Part shown: one piece after another, positions 1-12,456 of the stretch | How the letters are laid out: every line of letters begins with the position of its first letter | How positions within the stretch are numbered: the first letter of the stretch is position 1 | Source: Rhodococcus rhodnii | Lineage (GTDB): Bacteria > Actinomycetota > Actinomycetes > Mycobacteriales > Pseudonocardiaceae | Length of the DNA stretch: 64,000 bases | Reading direction: 5' to 3' | Assembly: GCA_000720375.1 (NCBI GenBank) | Contig: JOAA01000032.1 | Coordinates: 62,001-126,000 of the forward strand | Position numbers and translations under genes: made by a program | The notes under the pieces: model-generated | What the model was told of the DNA's origin: nothing | The model's input: the letters and a program-made list of their open reading frames with translations, nothing else | Database searches by the model: none

Positions 1-728
1 ACGATCACGAGCACGCCGACCGCCTCCACGAGCAGCAGGCTGATCAGTACGACCAGTTGCGTCGCACCGGCCTGCATCGGCGACGCGCCGCCGAGCAGGA
101 CGCCGACGAACGCGCCCGGCAGCGTCACCAGGCCGACGGTCCTGGTCTGGTCCAGCGCGGGAACAAGCGCTTGTCCGGCGGTCGGCCGGCAGATCAACAA
201 CGCCGCGTCCCGTGGCATGAAGCCCAACGCCAGCGCGGCCTCGTACTCGCCGTGGCGGGTTTTCAGCTCGTCGAGCGCGCGTCGGCCGGCGAGTGTCGTC
301 GCGGTCATGGCGCCGCCGATGAGGATGCCCGCGATCGGTACGACGGCGATCGGCGTCGCCGGGACCAGACCTGACAGGACCAGGGCTGCCAATGGCGGCG
401 CGACTCCGGCCGCGATCGCGGCGGCTGCCCAGACCGCGTCCGACCAGCCGCCGAAGCGCCGCGCCGAGGTGACGCTGGCGACCGAGAACATCATCAGCAC
501 GAACGCGGCGGTCAGCCATCCGGAGTGCAGGACCGCGGTGATCAGCAGTGAGACGGCCGCGAGTTGGACCGTCGCGCGGACCGATGCCGTGAGGATCGAA
601 TGCCACGCGCCGAGCCGTCCCAGCCAGACGAGCACGGCCGCCGCGGCTGCGAACACCGCCAACACGACTGCCAGCAGCGGACCAAGTTGGATCACCCGGA
701 CAGCGTATGGGCTTTCGCCGGAAGACAT
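1..728 (-). CDS. fetB: FetB-like ABC transporter permease (UPF0014), 3' end off window
   Basis: No stop is reached before the window edge, so about 242 codons of the N-terminal part are present. Reading from the ATG at 728, the product opens with a hydrophobic segment (GPLLAVVLAVFAAAA), has several further membrane helices, and carries the family-like signature GAFVGVLLGGASP near its visible end. FetB proteins (YbbM/UPF0014 family) are the membrane half of an iron-export or metal-homeostasis ABC transporter whose ATPase partner FetA is usually adjacent; any partner would lie beyond position 1. The gene diverges from the GH31 gene with about 60 bp between them. The family assignment is from remembered signature residues; substrate is inferred. 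Confidence 0.8.
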   Translation of the reverse strand, partial: MSSGESPYAVRVIQLGPLLAVVLAVFAAAAAVLVWLGRLGAWHSILTASVRATVQLAAVSLLITAVLHSGWLTAAFVLMMFSVASVTSARRFGGWSDAVWAAAAIAAGVAPPLAALVLSGLVPATPIAVVPIAGILIGGAMTATTLAGRRALDELKTRHGEYEAALALGFMPRDAALLICRPTAGQALVPALDQTRTVGLVTLPGAFVGVLLGGASPMQAGATQLVVLISLLLVEAVGVLVI

Positions 729-789
729 CGGATGGGTAGGCTGCCGTCAGCACTGGCTCCGCCGCACGGAGTTGCAAGGAGAAGAAGGC

Positions 790-3198
790 TTGAACCGCGT
801 GCGCGTGCTGCTGGTCATCATTGTTCTGTTCACCGCCGGGCTGCCGGCGGTCGCCCAACCGCAGCAGTTGGGTCTGCACTGGACCGCCGATCATTCGCCC
901 TTCCGGCTGCAGTTCTTCGACAAGGGCCGTCCGATACTCGGCCAGGCCGCCGGCCGAATGTCCTACACCCTCGCCGATGGAACGACACACGAGCTGAAGA
1001 ACGTGCTGCGGACCGAAGGGGCCACGTATGTCGTGGCGACCGATGAGACCTCCCGGACCGCCCGCGTGACTGTGCAACGGACACCTCGCGGCGTTCGCGT
1101 CGAATGGCGGTTGACGCCGGCGGCCGACGTCGTTCAGGTCCATGAAACGCTGACCGGTGACGACGCCGAGCATTTCCTGGGTGGCGGCGCCAATTTCATC
1201 TACACGGACCTGCGCCATCGTGTGCTGCTGAACAAGGCGTTCTTCACCGGCGCGGCCAACTTGGGCAGCTGCAACAAGAGCGGCATGCCGAGTCCGTTCT
1301 TCCTGAGCTCACGCGGATACGCGGTGTTCCCCGAGACCGACGCGATCGGGCGGATCGCGTTCCCGAACGCCGTGAACGACCCGCCGCACTGCTCGGACAC
1401 GCCGCCGCCATGCCCGGTCCAGCTCGGCCAGCCCGACCGGACCCAACTGTGCTTCAAGACCAACAAACTGGACTACGAGATCTACGCGGGCGGGCCGTCC
1501 GATGTCGTTCGCGCGTACAGTGCCAGGGCGGGCCTTCCGACGCTGCCGCCTGTCCGCCAGTTCGCCTTGACGCACTGGCGTGACACGGTTGCCGATCAGG
1601 CCACTGTGGTCGATGACGTGAACCAGTTGCTTGACCGGGGAATCCCACTGGCCACGGAGTGGATCGACAACCCGTGGGAGATCTCGACGAAACTGCCGGG
1701 GGAGAGCCAGAACAGCCGGTACTCCTGCAACGGCACCTTGACGTTCGACCCGGTCCAGTTCCCCGATCCACGCAAGATGGTCGCCGACCTCAAGTCCCGC
1801 GGCGTACACCTCGGCATCTGGATCTCACCGCACGTGCGTACGGTCGCGGCCGAGCGGCCGTGTCCGGTCTCCGACTACCCGCCGGGTTCGTTCATCCAGA
1901 CCTCGCGGACGGATCCGCTGCAACTCGACCTGACCAACCCGGCGACTCGTGCCCATTTCGAGGGGAAGCTGGAAAAGCTGTTCTCGCTGGGAATCGACAT
2001 GGTGAAGGGGGACAGGGGAGAGGAGTTCGAACTCGAGGACGCCACCTTCGCGGCCGGGCCGGGCACGGAACTGATGAACACCAACCCTGTCCGGTACGCC
2101 CAATCCACCGTATCCGTTCTGCGTAAGCTTTACGGAGACAAGTACACGATGTTGTGGCGCGGTGGATACACCGGTCTGCCGTCCATTGTGAACGGTGTGT
2201 GGGGCGGCGACCCGCGGGCGACGTACGACGGACTTCGGCTGTCTGTCCGACGTGGACTGAACTCCTGGCTGTCCGGGCACCCGGTGTGGGGAACGGACAC
2301 CGGCGGCTTCAACGGCGGCGGCCCAGGCGCGCCGAGCTCGGCCCTGCTGACCCGGTGGGCCCAGTTCTCGGCGGTGTCGCCGGTCTTCGAGGTCGGTGGA
2401 GCGGGCCGGAACGCGACGCCATGGCTTTACGACGACAAGACGGTCGCCCGTTTCCGTGACAACGTCTTGCTGCACTACGCCTTGTTCCCGTATCTCTACG
2501 GCTTGGCCCAGCACTCGGCCCGAACCGGTGAACCGATCGTCCGTCCGATGGCCTACAACTACCCCTCCGACGAAAACGCATGGTCCGCCGACCAGCACAT
2601 GATGATCGGCTCGGACCTCCTGGCCGTCCCGTCAACGGCCGACCGCAATGAAGCCGATGCCTTGGCGGGCCAACCGACCCCGGTGGACGTGTACCTGCCC
2701 GCGGGCCGCTGGATCGACTTGTTCACCGGCACTGTCCACGAAGGAAACCAGCGGCTGATCCGCGACTCCACATTGGACGAATTCCCGCTGTTCCTGCGGG
2801 CCGGCGCGGCGATCGGCTTCAACCAGCGGATCGACGGAGTCTGGCCGCAGCCCTGGAACCTCAACGACCTGGACAGAAAGGACCGTTCCGGCTGGACATA
2901 CGCCCCTGGCACCGGCCTGACCCACTCAACCAGCCCCACTGGCGGCACATTCCTCGCCCACAGCCGCTACGGACGAACGACCATGCTCGTGTCGAACGCC
3001 CCGGCTGAGACCCAGGTAATGATGGTGACGTCGACCAAACCCAAACACGTGCTCATCGACGGCCGACCCGTACCCGAAACGACCGGACCACTGTCCGAAG
3101 CCGCAGTCGGCTGGACGATGAAACCCGGCCCGTTCGGCGGCCTGTTGCTGAAGCTGAAGCCCCACGGAGGAATCAGCGGAGTGACCATCGTGCAGTGA
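790..3198 (+). CDS. Secreted GH31 family glycoside hydrolase (alpha-glucosidase/alpha-xylosidase type)
   Basis: An 802-aa retaining glycosidase of family GH31. I chose the TTG at 790 because AAGGAG lies 8 nt upstream and the protein then begins with a clean signal peptide (NRVRVLLVIIVLFTAGLPAVAQ); the reading frame stays open far upstream but that part has shadow-ORF composition. Family landmarks seen are GIWISPH, the nucleophile motif KGDRGEEF (Asp about 408) and the acid/base region WGTDTGGF (Asp about 503). An N-terminal beta-sandwich precedes the barrel and a beta-rich C-terminal region follows (WIDLFTG, PLFLRAGA). It probably hydrolyses alpha-linked oligosaccharides outside the cytoplasm. 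Its TGA is immediately followed by the stop of the convergent NRAMP remnant. Exact linkage specificity cannot be read from the sequence. Confidence 0.85.
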   Translation: MNRVRVLLVIIVLFTAGLPAVAQPQQLGLHWTADHSPFRLQFFDKGRPILGQAAGRMSYTLADGTTHELKNVLRTEGATYVVATDETSRTARVTVQRTPRGVRVEWRLTPAADVVQVHETLTGDDAEHFLGGGANFIYTDLRHRVLLNKAFFTGAANLGSCNKSGMPSPFFLSSRGYAVFPETDAIGRIAFPNAVNDPPHCSDTPPPCPVQLGQPDRTQLCFKTNKLDYEIYAGGPSDVVRAYSARAGLPTLPPVRQFALTHWRDTVADQATVVDDVNQLLDRGIPLATEWIDNPWEISTKLPGESQNSRYSCNGTLTFDPVQFPDPRKMVADLKSRGVHLGIWISPHVRTVAAERPCPVSDYPPGSFIQTSRTDPLQLDLTNPATRAHFEGKLEKLFSLGIDMVKGDRGEEFELEDATFAAGPGTELMNTNPVRYAQSTVSVLRKLYGDKYTMLWRGGYTGLPSIVNGVWGGDPRATYDGLRLSVRRGLNSWLSGHPVWGTDTGGFNGGGPGAPSSALLTRWAQFSAVSPVFEVGGAGRNATPWLYDDKTVARFRDNVLLHYALFPYLYGLAQHSARTGEPIVRPMAYNYPSDENAWSADQHMMIGSDLLAVPSTADRNEADALAGQPTPVDVYLPAGRWIDLFTGTVHEGNQRLIRDSTLDEFPLFLRAGAAIGFNQRIDGVWPQPWNLNDLDRKDRSGWTYAPGTGLTHSTSPTGGTFLAHSRYGRTTMLVSNAPAETQVMMVTSTKPKHVLIDGRPVPETTGPLSEAAVGWTMKPGPFGGLLLKLKPHGGISGVTIVQ

Positions 3199-3579
3199 TC
3201 AGCCGAAGACAGCCGACCCGGCCAGGTACAGGTTGAGGCCGCTGATGACGACTGCGAAGAACCCAGCGATCGCAGTCGTCGACTTCCGGTTGACGTAAGG
3301 CCCCATCACGTCGGCCCGCCGAGTCAGCAGAACCAGCGGTATCAGCGCGAACGGGATACCGAACGACAAGACGACCTGGGAGATGACCAAGCTTTCCGTC
3401 ACCGGCAACCCGAGCGAAAGGACGACGAGGGCGGGAAGCATGGTCACGCCACGCCGAACCACCAACGGAATACTTCGCCGAATGAACCCGCTCATCACAA
3501 CTTGACCCGCGTAAGTGCCCACACTGGACGAAGACAACCCGGAAGCCAGCAATGCGACGGCAAAAACGAGGAATATCAA
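3199..3579 (-). pseudogene. mntH: 3' remnant of an NRAMP/MntH divalent-metal transporter gene
   Basis: The 126 codons encode only the C-terminal third of an NRAMP transporter: VALLASGLSSSSVGTYAGQVV followed by GFIRRSIPLVVRR and three hydrophobic helices to the end. NRAMP proteins are normally a little over 400 aa with eleven helices, and the metal-binding first and sixth helices are absent. The frame has no ATG; the open stretch begins with TTG directly after the groEL stop codon, and there is no Shine-Dalgarno sequence. It therefore looks like a gene cut off by the DNA that now carries groEL, not a functional small protein. The junction is useful as a likely edge of the monooxygenase locus. 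Confidence 0.75.
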
Positions 3580-6301
<2,722 letters not shown>

Positions 6302-6305
<4 letters not shown>

Positions 6306-7018
6306 GTCTCGTCCTCCGGGTATCTTGCCCGCAGCATGCCTCGGCACACTCCGGAGTTGGCTTCTTGGCTGACCCTGGTCACCCGGGCGAGCCCGAGGTG
6401 TCTGCGCAGGTTGTCCACCGGGATCGGGGTCCCGTCGGCAGGGTCGATGAGCAGCGGATCCCGGTCTGTGCACGGCAGACCAAGCTCACGCCTGCGGTCC
6501 CGCAACCGCTCGAGGTCCGGGCCCGCCGGAGCGTCGCCGAGAGTCATCCCGGCAAGCTCCACAGGGGACTTACGCAGGGACCGGCACACGCGGTCGGTGC
6601 CGGCCAGCACGGCCCTGCGTAGGAAGTCGGCACGCAAGGAATCGAGTTCACCGACGGCCTCACCTTGGAAGGATCGCACGAAGCCCTTCCGCTCGGCGAC
6701 ACCGTTGTTGATCACGTTCGCGGCGAAGTGATCGGTCAGTCTCACGTCCACAGTGGTCACACCCGGCACGCAACGCACAGCGTCATAGGCGTCGGCCACC
6801 ATCAGGAATGCGAAGTTGGGGGCACAGAAGTAAGTCGGGAGCCGTAGTCGCACCACCGCGCTGCCATCGGCGGAGACCCAGCAGTGCGAGACGAAACCCA
6901 GATCTGTCAGCGGTTCGTCCAGTTCCGGGTCCAGAACTGTGCCGAGCGCCGCCCAGACGGCGCTCGCCAAAATAGGCGCTGACGCTGTCTGGGCTGCGCT
7001 TTTGAGCGCGCCGGTCAC
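6302..7018 (-). CDS. DUF59/MIP18-family metal-sulfur cluster assembly-like protein
   Basis: A 238-aa protein whose first 120 residues fit the DUF59 (iron-sulfur assembly, SufT/MIP18-like) fold: VWAALGTVLDPELDEPLTDLG, then a Cys in LPTYFCAPNFAFLM and the VxVRLTDHF strand. The remaining half is Arg/Leu-rich with two further cysteines and is not recognised. Homologous genes lie in many propane and THF monooxygenase operons, where they are thought to help mature the metal centres of the oxygenase. It overlaps both neighbours by four bases (7015-7018 and 6302-6305). Function is inferred from family and position. Confidence 0.8.
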
Positions 7019-8049
7019 GACGGGACACCAACGGGCTCAACTGTTGGCTCCGCCGTCGGCTGCAGCTCGGCCGGAATGTCGATATCGTACAACCGGGCCG
7101 CGTTCAGACCGAGGATCTTCTTCTTCACGTCGGTGTTCAGCTTGCCGTAGTCGGAGAACTCCTCGCCGTCGGGCATCTGCCAGTCGACGAAGCCCTCGAC
7201 CTGCCAGCGCGGTTCCCAGATCGCGTAGTCCGCGCCGAAGATCAGCCGGTCCTCGCCGAGCCAGAACATCAGCTCGCCCATCACCTTGGCGAAGAACCGT
7301 GGCCGGGCGTGCATCAGGCCACCGACGACCACCGCGAGACCCGCGTACACGTTGGGTTCCTGGGTGGCCATGAAGCAGAAGTCCTCGATGCGCGGCAGGC
7401 CGACGTGCTCCACGATGAAGTTCAGCTCGGGGAACGTGGTCGCCGCGTAATCCACATCGGACACGTCGAACGCGTCCTTGTCCAACGGCCAGATCGTCGG
7501 GCCTTTGTGGACGTGGATGTTCTTCACCCCCAGCTCCTGGCAGCGTTCCAGGTACCGCGACGACTCCGGGGACTTCAGGCTCCAGCCACGGGAGTCGCCG
7601 CGCCACTCGGCGGTGTAGAGCTTGACTCCCTTGCTGCCCCACCGCTTGACGCGTTCTTCGAACGCCTTGAGGCCGTCATCTCCTTCCCGTGGGTCGAACG
7701 TGGTGTTGACGATGAACTTGCCGGGGTGCCGTTCGGCCATGGCACCGTCGGCCTCGGTGGTGTTGAAGCCGTCCTTGTACCACTGCCGCAGGTTCGTCGG
7801 CTGGAAGATGGCGATGTCGACGTGCCCTTTGTCGAACAGGTCCTTCATCATCCTTTCTTCCGAGTACTTCATGAACTCCTCGATGGACCAGTGGGTCTCG
7901 GCCGGGCCGAGCCCCTGGTAGGCATGGAAACACTCGATCCAGCCCTTGGCGTACTGCTCCTGGCCTGCCACCCAGTTGCGCGGACTGGCGTCCCAGAAGT
8001 GGGTGTGGCCGTCCACCACGAAATACTTCTCGCCATCTTTCTCATACAT
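7015..8049 (-). CDS. Amidohydrolase-2 family metal-dependent hydrolase of the monooxygenase operon
   Basis: A 344-aa TIM-barrel amidohydrolase with the metal motif DGHTHFWD near residues 13-20, the later histidines in HVHKGPT and VEHVGLP, and the C-terminal metal Asp in IFGADYAIWEP. It belongs to the amidohydrolase-2 (ACMSD-like) family that regularly accompanies group 5 soluble diiron monooxygenases. Its role there, whether hydrolysis or decarboxylation of a product or a maturation task, is unsettled. The start at 8049 is an ATG; the 86 bp separating it from the coupling-protein gene hold a strong hairpin, so this gene and those after it may be expressed at a different level from the oxygenase subunits. 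Confidence 0.85.
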   Translation of the reverse strand: MYEKDGEKYFVVDGHTHFWDASPRNWVAGQEQYAKGWIECFHAYQGLGPAETHWSIEEFMKYSEERMMKDLFDKGHVDIAIFQPTNLRQWYKDGFNTTEADGAMAERHPGKFIVNTTFDPREGDDGLKAFEERVKRWGSKGVKLYTAEWRGDSRGWSLKSPESSRYLERCQELGVKNIHVHKGPTIWPLDKDAFDVSDVDYAATTFPELNFIVEHVGLPRIEDFCFMATQEPNVYAGLAVVVGGLMHARPRFFAKVMGELMFWLGEDRLIFGADYAIWEPRWQVEGFVDWQMPDGEEFSDYGKLNTDVKKKILGLNAARLYDIDIPAELQPTAEPTVEPVGVPS

Positions 8050-8073
8050 GCTGCTCTGTCTCCGCTGGTCGGG

Positions 8074-8121
8074 CCTCGTGAGTGGTTCGGCCGGTTCTAA
8101 CCGGCCAAAACACTCACGAGG
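8074..8121. repeat. Palindromic element with CCTCGTGAGTG arms inside the operon
   Basis: Arms CCTCGTGAGTG (8074-8084) and CACTCACGAGG (8111-8121) enclose an inner stem GGCCGGTT/AACCGGCC (8089-8096/8099-8106). Only two mismatches interrupt a 48-nt hairpin. It starts 15 nt after the coupling-protein stop and lies before the amidohydrolase. A copy with the same outer arms occurs at 14614-14655. It may act as an attenuator, mRNA stabiliser or a dispersed repeat of this genome. Confidence 0.75.
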
Positions 8122-8135
8122 GGTGATCTGGGGTT

Positions 8136-8498
8136 TCAGCTGCGGGCGACCAGGTCGAAATCGAGGTACTCGGCGGCGTCCTCAGGGTTGGCGAACATGA
8201 TCGTCCGGTCGTCCTCGTGGATCATCCGGCCGTAGTGCGTCGACATGCTCTCTTCGAACTCCGCGGCGTTGAACCAGCCTTCCTCCTCTCCGGCGGCCTC
8301 GTCGATCTCGGCGTAGACCACGTCCATCCGGCCGACCGCGTCGACCCGGATCATCGACGGCAACGGCGTGATGGTGACGTTGTCCTTGTGCCGCATCACT
8401 TCCGCTACGATCGCGCCGACCTGGTTGTTCATCAGGGTGAAGCCGCACATGTTCGATGCGGTGTTGTTGCTCTGAAAACGGTCTTGCGTCGCGGTCAC
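8136..8498 (-). CDS. prmD: Diiron monooxygenase coupling (effector) protein
   Basis: A 120-aa MmoB/DmpM-family protein. These small proteins carry no cofactor; they bind the hydroxylase and tune oxygen activation and substrate access. Seen here are the family-like core CGFTLMNNQVGAIVAEVM, the VTITPLPSMIRVD strands and an acidic middle. The GTG at 8498 overlaps the small-subunit stop by four bases (GTGA), which decides the start; the longer open frame upstream is a shadow of the preceding gene. It is the fourth gene in the same subunit order as prmABCD and thmADBC. Confidence 0.9.
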   Translation of the reverse strand: MTATQDRFQSNNTASNMCGFTLMNNQVGAIVAEVMRHKDNVTITPLPSMIRVDAVGRMDVVYAEIDEAAGEEEGWFNAAEFEESMSTHYGRMIHEDDRTIMFANPEDAAEYLDFDLVARS

Positions 8499-9679
8499 TG
8501 GCCCAACTCCTTCGGCGCTTGCAGGTCCAGTTCGGTCAGGATGGCGTTGAAGCGGCTCTTCGCCCGGTCGAGCCCGTCCTCGAACCGCGGCGGCAACGCG
8601 TCCGGCTGCGACCACAACGGCTGCAGCGTGCGCACGGCCTTGATGCAGCGAGGCACCCATGTGGACAGCCACTGCTGCATGATCTTCTTGTTCTCCGCGC
8701 CGAACTGCTTGTCGTCGACAAGAAGCCGGAACATCGGCTTGGTGTAGCGCAGATCCCGTTCGGCGTAGTCGTACTCCTCCGCGCCGATCAGCGTCGGCGT
8801 GATGAAGTCGCCATTGGACGGTGCGGCCTGCTGAACGAGGTTGCTGCGGAACATCTCGCCGACCAACGGCTCGAACACGATGTTCGCCGCGAAGATCGCC
8901 TCACACCAGTCCCAGATCCCGGTGAGCTGCTCGGCGGTTTCCCGTACGCCCTGCCAGACCTGATCGTTGTTCCACGTCTCCAGGTGTGCGGTGCCGTCGA
9001 AGTCCGCCAGTTCCTCGCTGAGTGTCAGGTTGTACAGCGCGAGGTCTTGTGCCGCCCGGATCCGGTGCATGCTGTTCACCGAGATCGCGTTGTTGTGCAT
9101 GTTCGTCGGCGCCCTGCGGTTGGCGTTGGCGAACAGGTACAGCCCGAGGCCGTGGTCCACGTGCATCCACGCGCCCACGTGCTGTGCCACGAACTGCACC
9201 CAGTTGCGGTTCCACTGCTCGAACGCCTTGGCCTGGCGGGCCGCCTCGATGTTCTGGTTGAGCTGACGGACCACATTGGAGTTGTACCGGTAGAGCGTCA
9301 GCTCCCATTCCTCGTTGGGGTCACGGAATTCGTGCCAGCCGTGCGCCGGCCAGTCGTAGCCCTTGCCGCCCGATCCTGGGCCGCGTTCGGGTTCCGGCTT
9401 GTCCGTTCCCCATGCCTTGAGGACTGTCCAATCGAGAGGGTAGCCACCCTTGCCGTCGGCGAAGCCGTACAGCCAGCCCTGCGACAAGTAGTGCCGTGGG
9501 TCCGGCTGCACCTCGACGGTGACGTCCTCGTAGTGGCTCTGCTTGCGTTTGGCCGGGGTGAAGTAGTTGAACTGACGGGCACTCGAGTCGGGGAACACCT
9601 TCGCGCCCGCCTCGGCGTCGGTGAAGACGGGCTTCGGGACGCTGCGCTGATGAACCGCATGCTCCTGGGTTGATGTCAT
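8495..9679 (-). CDS. prmC: Diiron monooxygenase hydroxylase small (beta) subunit
   Basis: A 394-aa ferritin-fold protein that pairs with the large subunit to form the hydroxylase. Features typical of PrmC/MimC beta chains are ARQFNYFTPAKRKQSHYEDVT near the N-terminus and NRNWVQFVAQHVGAWMHVDHG in the middle. Beta subunits lack the diiron site and play a structural role. The start ATG (9679) overlaps the reductase stop by four bases, and the stop overlaps the coupling-protein start, so all four subunits are tightly coupled for balanced synthesis. Confidence 0.92.
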   Translation of the reverse strand: MTSTQEHAVHQRSVPKPVFTDAEAGAKVFPDSSARQFNYFTPAKRKQSHYEDVTVEVQPDPRHYLSQGWLYGFADGKGGYPLDWTVLKAWGTDKPEPERGPGSGGKGYDWPAHGWHEFRDPNEEWELTLYRYNSNVVRQLNQNIEAARQAKAFEQWNRNWVQFVAQHVGAWMHVDHGLGLYLFANANRRAPTNMHNNAISVNSMHRIRAAQDLALYNLTLSEELADFDGTAHLETWNNDQVWQGVRETAEQLTGIWDWCEAIFAANIVFEPLVGEMFRSNLVQQAAPSNGDFITPTLIGAEEYDYAERDLRYTKPMFRLLVDDKQFGAENKKIMQQWLSTWVPRCIKAVRTLQPLWSQPDALPPRFEDGLDRAKSRFNAILTELDLQAPKELGQ

Positions 9680-10725
9680 CGGTCCTCCGCTTCACCGGTC
9701 GTGGTGAACTTGTCGTAGAAGATTCGCTTCTCGGCCACACCGAGCACGGGCAGCAGCTCGATCGCCGCCTCGACCATCGGCGGCGGCCCGCAGACGTACG
9801 CGTCGGCGCCGATCAGATCGCGTTCCAGTCGCCGCACGACATCCGTGATCAAGCCGACCTCGCCGGCCCAGTCCTCGCCTTCGTCCGGTTCGGACAGGGC
9901 GGGCACGTACCGGAATCCGGGCAACTTCCCGGCCAGCTCGGCCAGTTCCTCGGTGAAGCACAGATCCTGGCGCCGCCTGGCGCCGTAGTAGAACGTCGCC
10001 TTGCGGTCGATACCGCGCTCCGCCATCGATCGCAGCAGGGCAAGGATCGGTGCCATACCCGCGCCGCCACCCACGAACACGAGGTCCGCGCCAGGGGCGT
10101 CGCGCAACGTGAACACCCCGAACGGCCCGGTGATCTCCAGCTGGTCACCGACCGCGACTTCGGTGTCCAGGAACTGCGAGAACAGGCCGCCGGGGTAGAT
10201 CCTGATCACGAATTCGAGCAGCCCGTCCGGCCCGCTCGACGTGTTCGCCATGGAGAAGGACCGGGTCTCGTCCTTGCCGGGGATCGCGAAGTCCACGTAC
10301 TGCCCTGGGAAGAACTTCAGCGTCCGCGGCTCGATCAACCGCACGACCAGGTGCCGCATGTCGTGGGTGACCCGGTCCTTCGACACGACCTGAACCCGGG
10401 CCTGCTGGATCGGCAGACCAGAGTGGATCATCTCCTCGTCGTAGTTGAGCAACTCGATCGTCAGGTCCTCGTACGCGTGCGCCCGGCACAGCAGCGTGAA
10501 GCCTTCTTCCTTTTCGTAGTCGGGCAACGCGAACGTGGAGTAGCGGTCGTGCTCGACGTCATCACCGTCGAGGATGAACGACTTGCAGGAGGCGCACTGG
10601 CCTTCCTTGCAGCCGTGCATCAGCATGACGCCCTGCTCGGCCGCGGCGCGGAGAATCGTCTGGTCCTCGTCGACCTCGATCTCCACGCCGACCGGCTCGA
10701 AGCGAACTTTGTGTTTCTCGCCCAT
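9676..10725 (-). CDS. prmB: Diiron monooxygenase reductase (2Fe-2S/FAD/NADH)
   Basis: A 349-aa electron-transfer protein. An N-terminal plant-type ferredoxin domain has cysteines 39, 44, 47 and 80 (GCKEGQCASC ... LLC). It is followed by an FAD domain with RSFS at 155-158 and an NAD domain with GGGAGMAP at 219-226 and CGPPPMV near the end. It passes electrons from NADH to the hydroxylase. I took the ATG at 10725, 5 bp after the large-subunit stop; the frame is open upstream but that part lies inside prmA. Its location between large and small subunit genes is characteristic of group 5 enzymes. Confidence 0.92.
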   Translation of the reverse strand: MGEKHKVRFEPVGVEIEVDEDQTILRAAAEQGVMLMHGCKEGQCASCKSFILDGDDVEHDRYSTFALPDYEKEEGFTLLCRAHAYEDLTIELLNYDEEMIHSGLPIQQARVQVVSKDRVTHDMRHLVVRLIEPRTLKFFPGQYVDFAIPGKDETRSFSMANTSSGPDGLLEFVIRIYPGGLFSQFLDTEVAVGDQLEITGPFGVFTLRDAPGADLVFVGGGAGMAPILALLRSMAERGIDRKATFYYGARRRQDLCFTEELAELAGKLPGFRYVPALSEPDEGEDWAGEVGLITDVVRRLERDLIGADAYVCGPPPMVEAAIELLPVLGVAEKRIFYDKFTTTGEAEDR

Positions 10726-10730
10726 GACGG

Positions 10731-12380
10731 CTATTGGGCAGGCGCGGGACGGCCGGCCGGGCCCTGCCGGTTGTAGTCGGCGACGAACGCGGCGCGTTGT
10801 TCGTCGGACATCTGGTTGAGCAGGACGTTCGGGCTCTGCACCTCGGGCATCCGGCGCAGGTGGTCCAGCGTCCACATCTTCTTCGGGTCGAGGTCCAGAT
10901 GCGGCTGGGCGACCATGGTCTTGCCGTCGTCACGCACAAAACCCATGTCGGACACGACATCCGCCCAGTTCCAGCCGTGGTACAGCGTCTCCCACTCACG
11001 CGAACCGATCAGCTGGCCCATGTTCGGGGTGCTGCGGCCCTGGAAGGTCGGCCGGAACGCCTCGGCGTCGGTCCACCGGCAGGCCTCGTGGCAGTACGTC
11101 CGCCACTGGCCGTCCACTTTGTCCACCACCATGTCCTCACGGACCAGGCACGGCACCATGCAGACCCAGCAGCGGTGCGGGTACACGTAGTCGACGTTCT
11201 CGGCGACGATCGGGTGGTGTCCATTCGGGACGGACAGGCGGTTGTAGTTCTCCCACCACTTGCCGTACCGGTCGTACCAGCCCGGGTACTTGTACTCGAA
11301 CCACTCGAAGTCCTTGTCCGTCATCGGGTCGATGCGCCAGTAGTTGGCCAGCCACCCGGTGGCGAAGAACTGGGCCACCTCGTGCACGTAGCCCTTGTTC
11401 CAGATCTGGTTCCAGGCCTCCTCGATCAGGTCGTGCGGGATCACCAGGCCGTACTTCTCCAGCGGCACGAGGTAGCTGCGGTAGTAGTCGTCGTAGATCC
11501 ACCGGCGCCACATCTCCGCGTAGCTTTCCCGGTCCTTGCGGCGGTCCTTCGTGCCGTACTCGATGAACGTGCCGATCGCCGCGTCGACCACGCGGTGGTT
11601 GTTCCACCACGCGTAACGCAGGTCCCGCTCGAGCAGTTGGTGGTTGGACTCGTCGGACAGCGCCATCAGCAGTGTGGCGTAACCGTTGCTGATGTGCCGT
11701 GACTCGTCGGACTGCACCGAGTGGAACACCGTCGGCAGCAGGTAGTCGCCGTTGGCCGCGGCCTCGGCTGGCATGGCGACGAAAAGTGTGTTGGTGAAGG
11801 CGGTTTCGGCCACGATCGTGAGGTAGATGCTCGCCGCGGTGATGGCGTCACCGGTGATGAAGCCCTCGGCGAACTGGCGGCCGATCGTGCCGCAGTAGTC
11901 GTTCTGGAAGTTGCGCAGGCTGGAGTTGAAGCCGGCCGGGTCGATGTAGTTGTTCATGTACAGGCGTTTGAGGTTCTGCTGGATCGTCGAGTGCCGTACC
12001 TCGTCGATCATCTGGATCGCCTGTCCGTTGTGCAGCTCGGGGTTGGGCACCGTGCGGAACAGCAACGGCATCGCGCGAGCCGCGGAGATCTCCGGCAGCG
12101 GAATGATGCTCAGGAACAGCTTCTGCCATTCCAGCCAGCGTTCCTGGACCTGCCGGAACATGTTGCCCCGGATCGCGCCGTCCTCGGCGCCGTACACCCG
12201 GTGGTCCTTTTCCTCCTGCATGGGGAAGTAGGACCGCAGGACCTGCTTGAGCGGGTCCTTCTTCTTGGCCTTGCGGAAGGTGTAGTCGGTCCCGTAATGC
12301 GACACCGGCGTGTGGTATGCCGGTTCCCAGGACAGCTCCTGGATCTTCTGGTGGGCTCTGGCCACACTCTGGCGGCTCAT
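10731..12380 (-). CDS. prmA: Diiron monooxygenase hydroxylase large (alpha) subunit
   Basis: The 549-aa catalytic subunit. The two diiron motifs are IDEVRH (Glu127, His130) and SDESRH (Glu226, His229), with Glu97 and Glu192 the probable remaining ligands. [21 protein letters not shown] and the cysteine-bearing C-terminal region are also typical of propane/THF monooxygenase alpha chains. The ATG at 12380 is favoured over a GTG two codons earlier because AAGGAAG is then 7 nt upstream. Subunit order (alpha, reductase, beta, coupling) places the enzyme in group 5 of soluble diiron monooxygenases, whose known substrates include propane, THF, acetone and phenol; the actual substrate cannot be read from sequence. 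Confidence 0.93.
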   Translation of the reverse strand: MSRQSVARAHQKIQELSWEPAYHTPVSHYGTDYTFRKAKKKDPLKQVLRSYFPMQEEKDHRVYGAEDGAIRGNMFRQVQERWLEWQKLFLSIIPLPEISAARAMPLLFRTVPNPELHNGQAIQMIDEVRHSTIQQNLKRLYMNNYIDPAGFNSSLRNFQNDYCGTIGRQFAEGFITGDAITAASIYLTIVAETAFTNTLFVAMPAEAAANGDYLLPTVFHSVQSDESRHISNGYATLLMALSDESNHQLLERDLRYAWWNNHRVVDAAIGTFIEYGTKDRRKDRESYAEMWRRWIYDDYYRSYLVPLEKYGLVIPHDLIEEAWNQIWNKGYVHEVAQFFATGWLANYWRIDPMTDKDFEWFEYKYPGWYDRYGKWWENYNRLSVPNGHHPIVAENVDYVYPHRCWVCMVPCLVREDMVVDKVDGQWRTYCHEACRWTDAEAFRPTFQGRSTPNMGQLIGSREWETLYHGWNWADVVSDMGFVRDDGKTMVAQPHLDLDPKKMWTLDHLRRMPEVQSPNVLLNQMSDEQRAAFVADYNRQGPAGRPAPAQ

Positions 12381-12437
12381 GATCACTTCCTTCCCGCCGG
12401 TTGCTCAGCGATTACAACCCCGGGCAAGTGGTGTCAC

Positions 12438-12456
12438 GCGTCTCAATTTGAGACGC
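12438..12456. promoter_or_regulatory. Operator palindrome upstream of prmA
   Basis: GCGTCTCAATTTGAGACGC is a perfect 19-bp palindrome, 57 bp upstream of the prmA start and touching the stop codon of the small upstream ORF. Its 13-bp core TCTCAATTTGAGA recurs at 12723-12735. It is a likely binding site for the adjacent Fis-type activator. Confidence 0.8.

Noticed and set aside
217..789. Open frame continuing 191 codons upstream of the GH31 start
   Set aside because: Ala/Thr/Arg-rich shadow composition and antiparallel to the FetB-like gene; the TTG at 790 has a ribosome site and a signal peptide directly after it.
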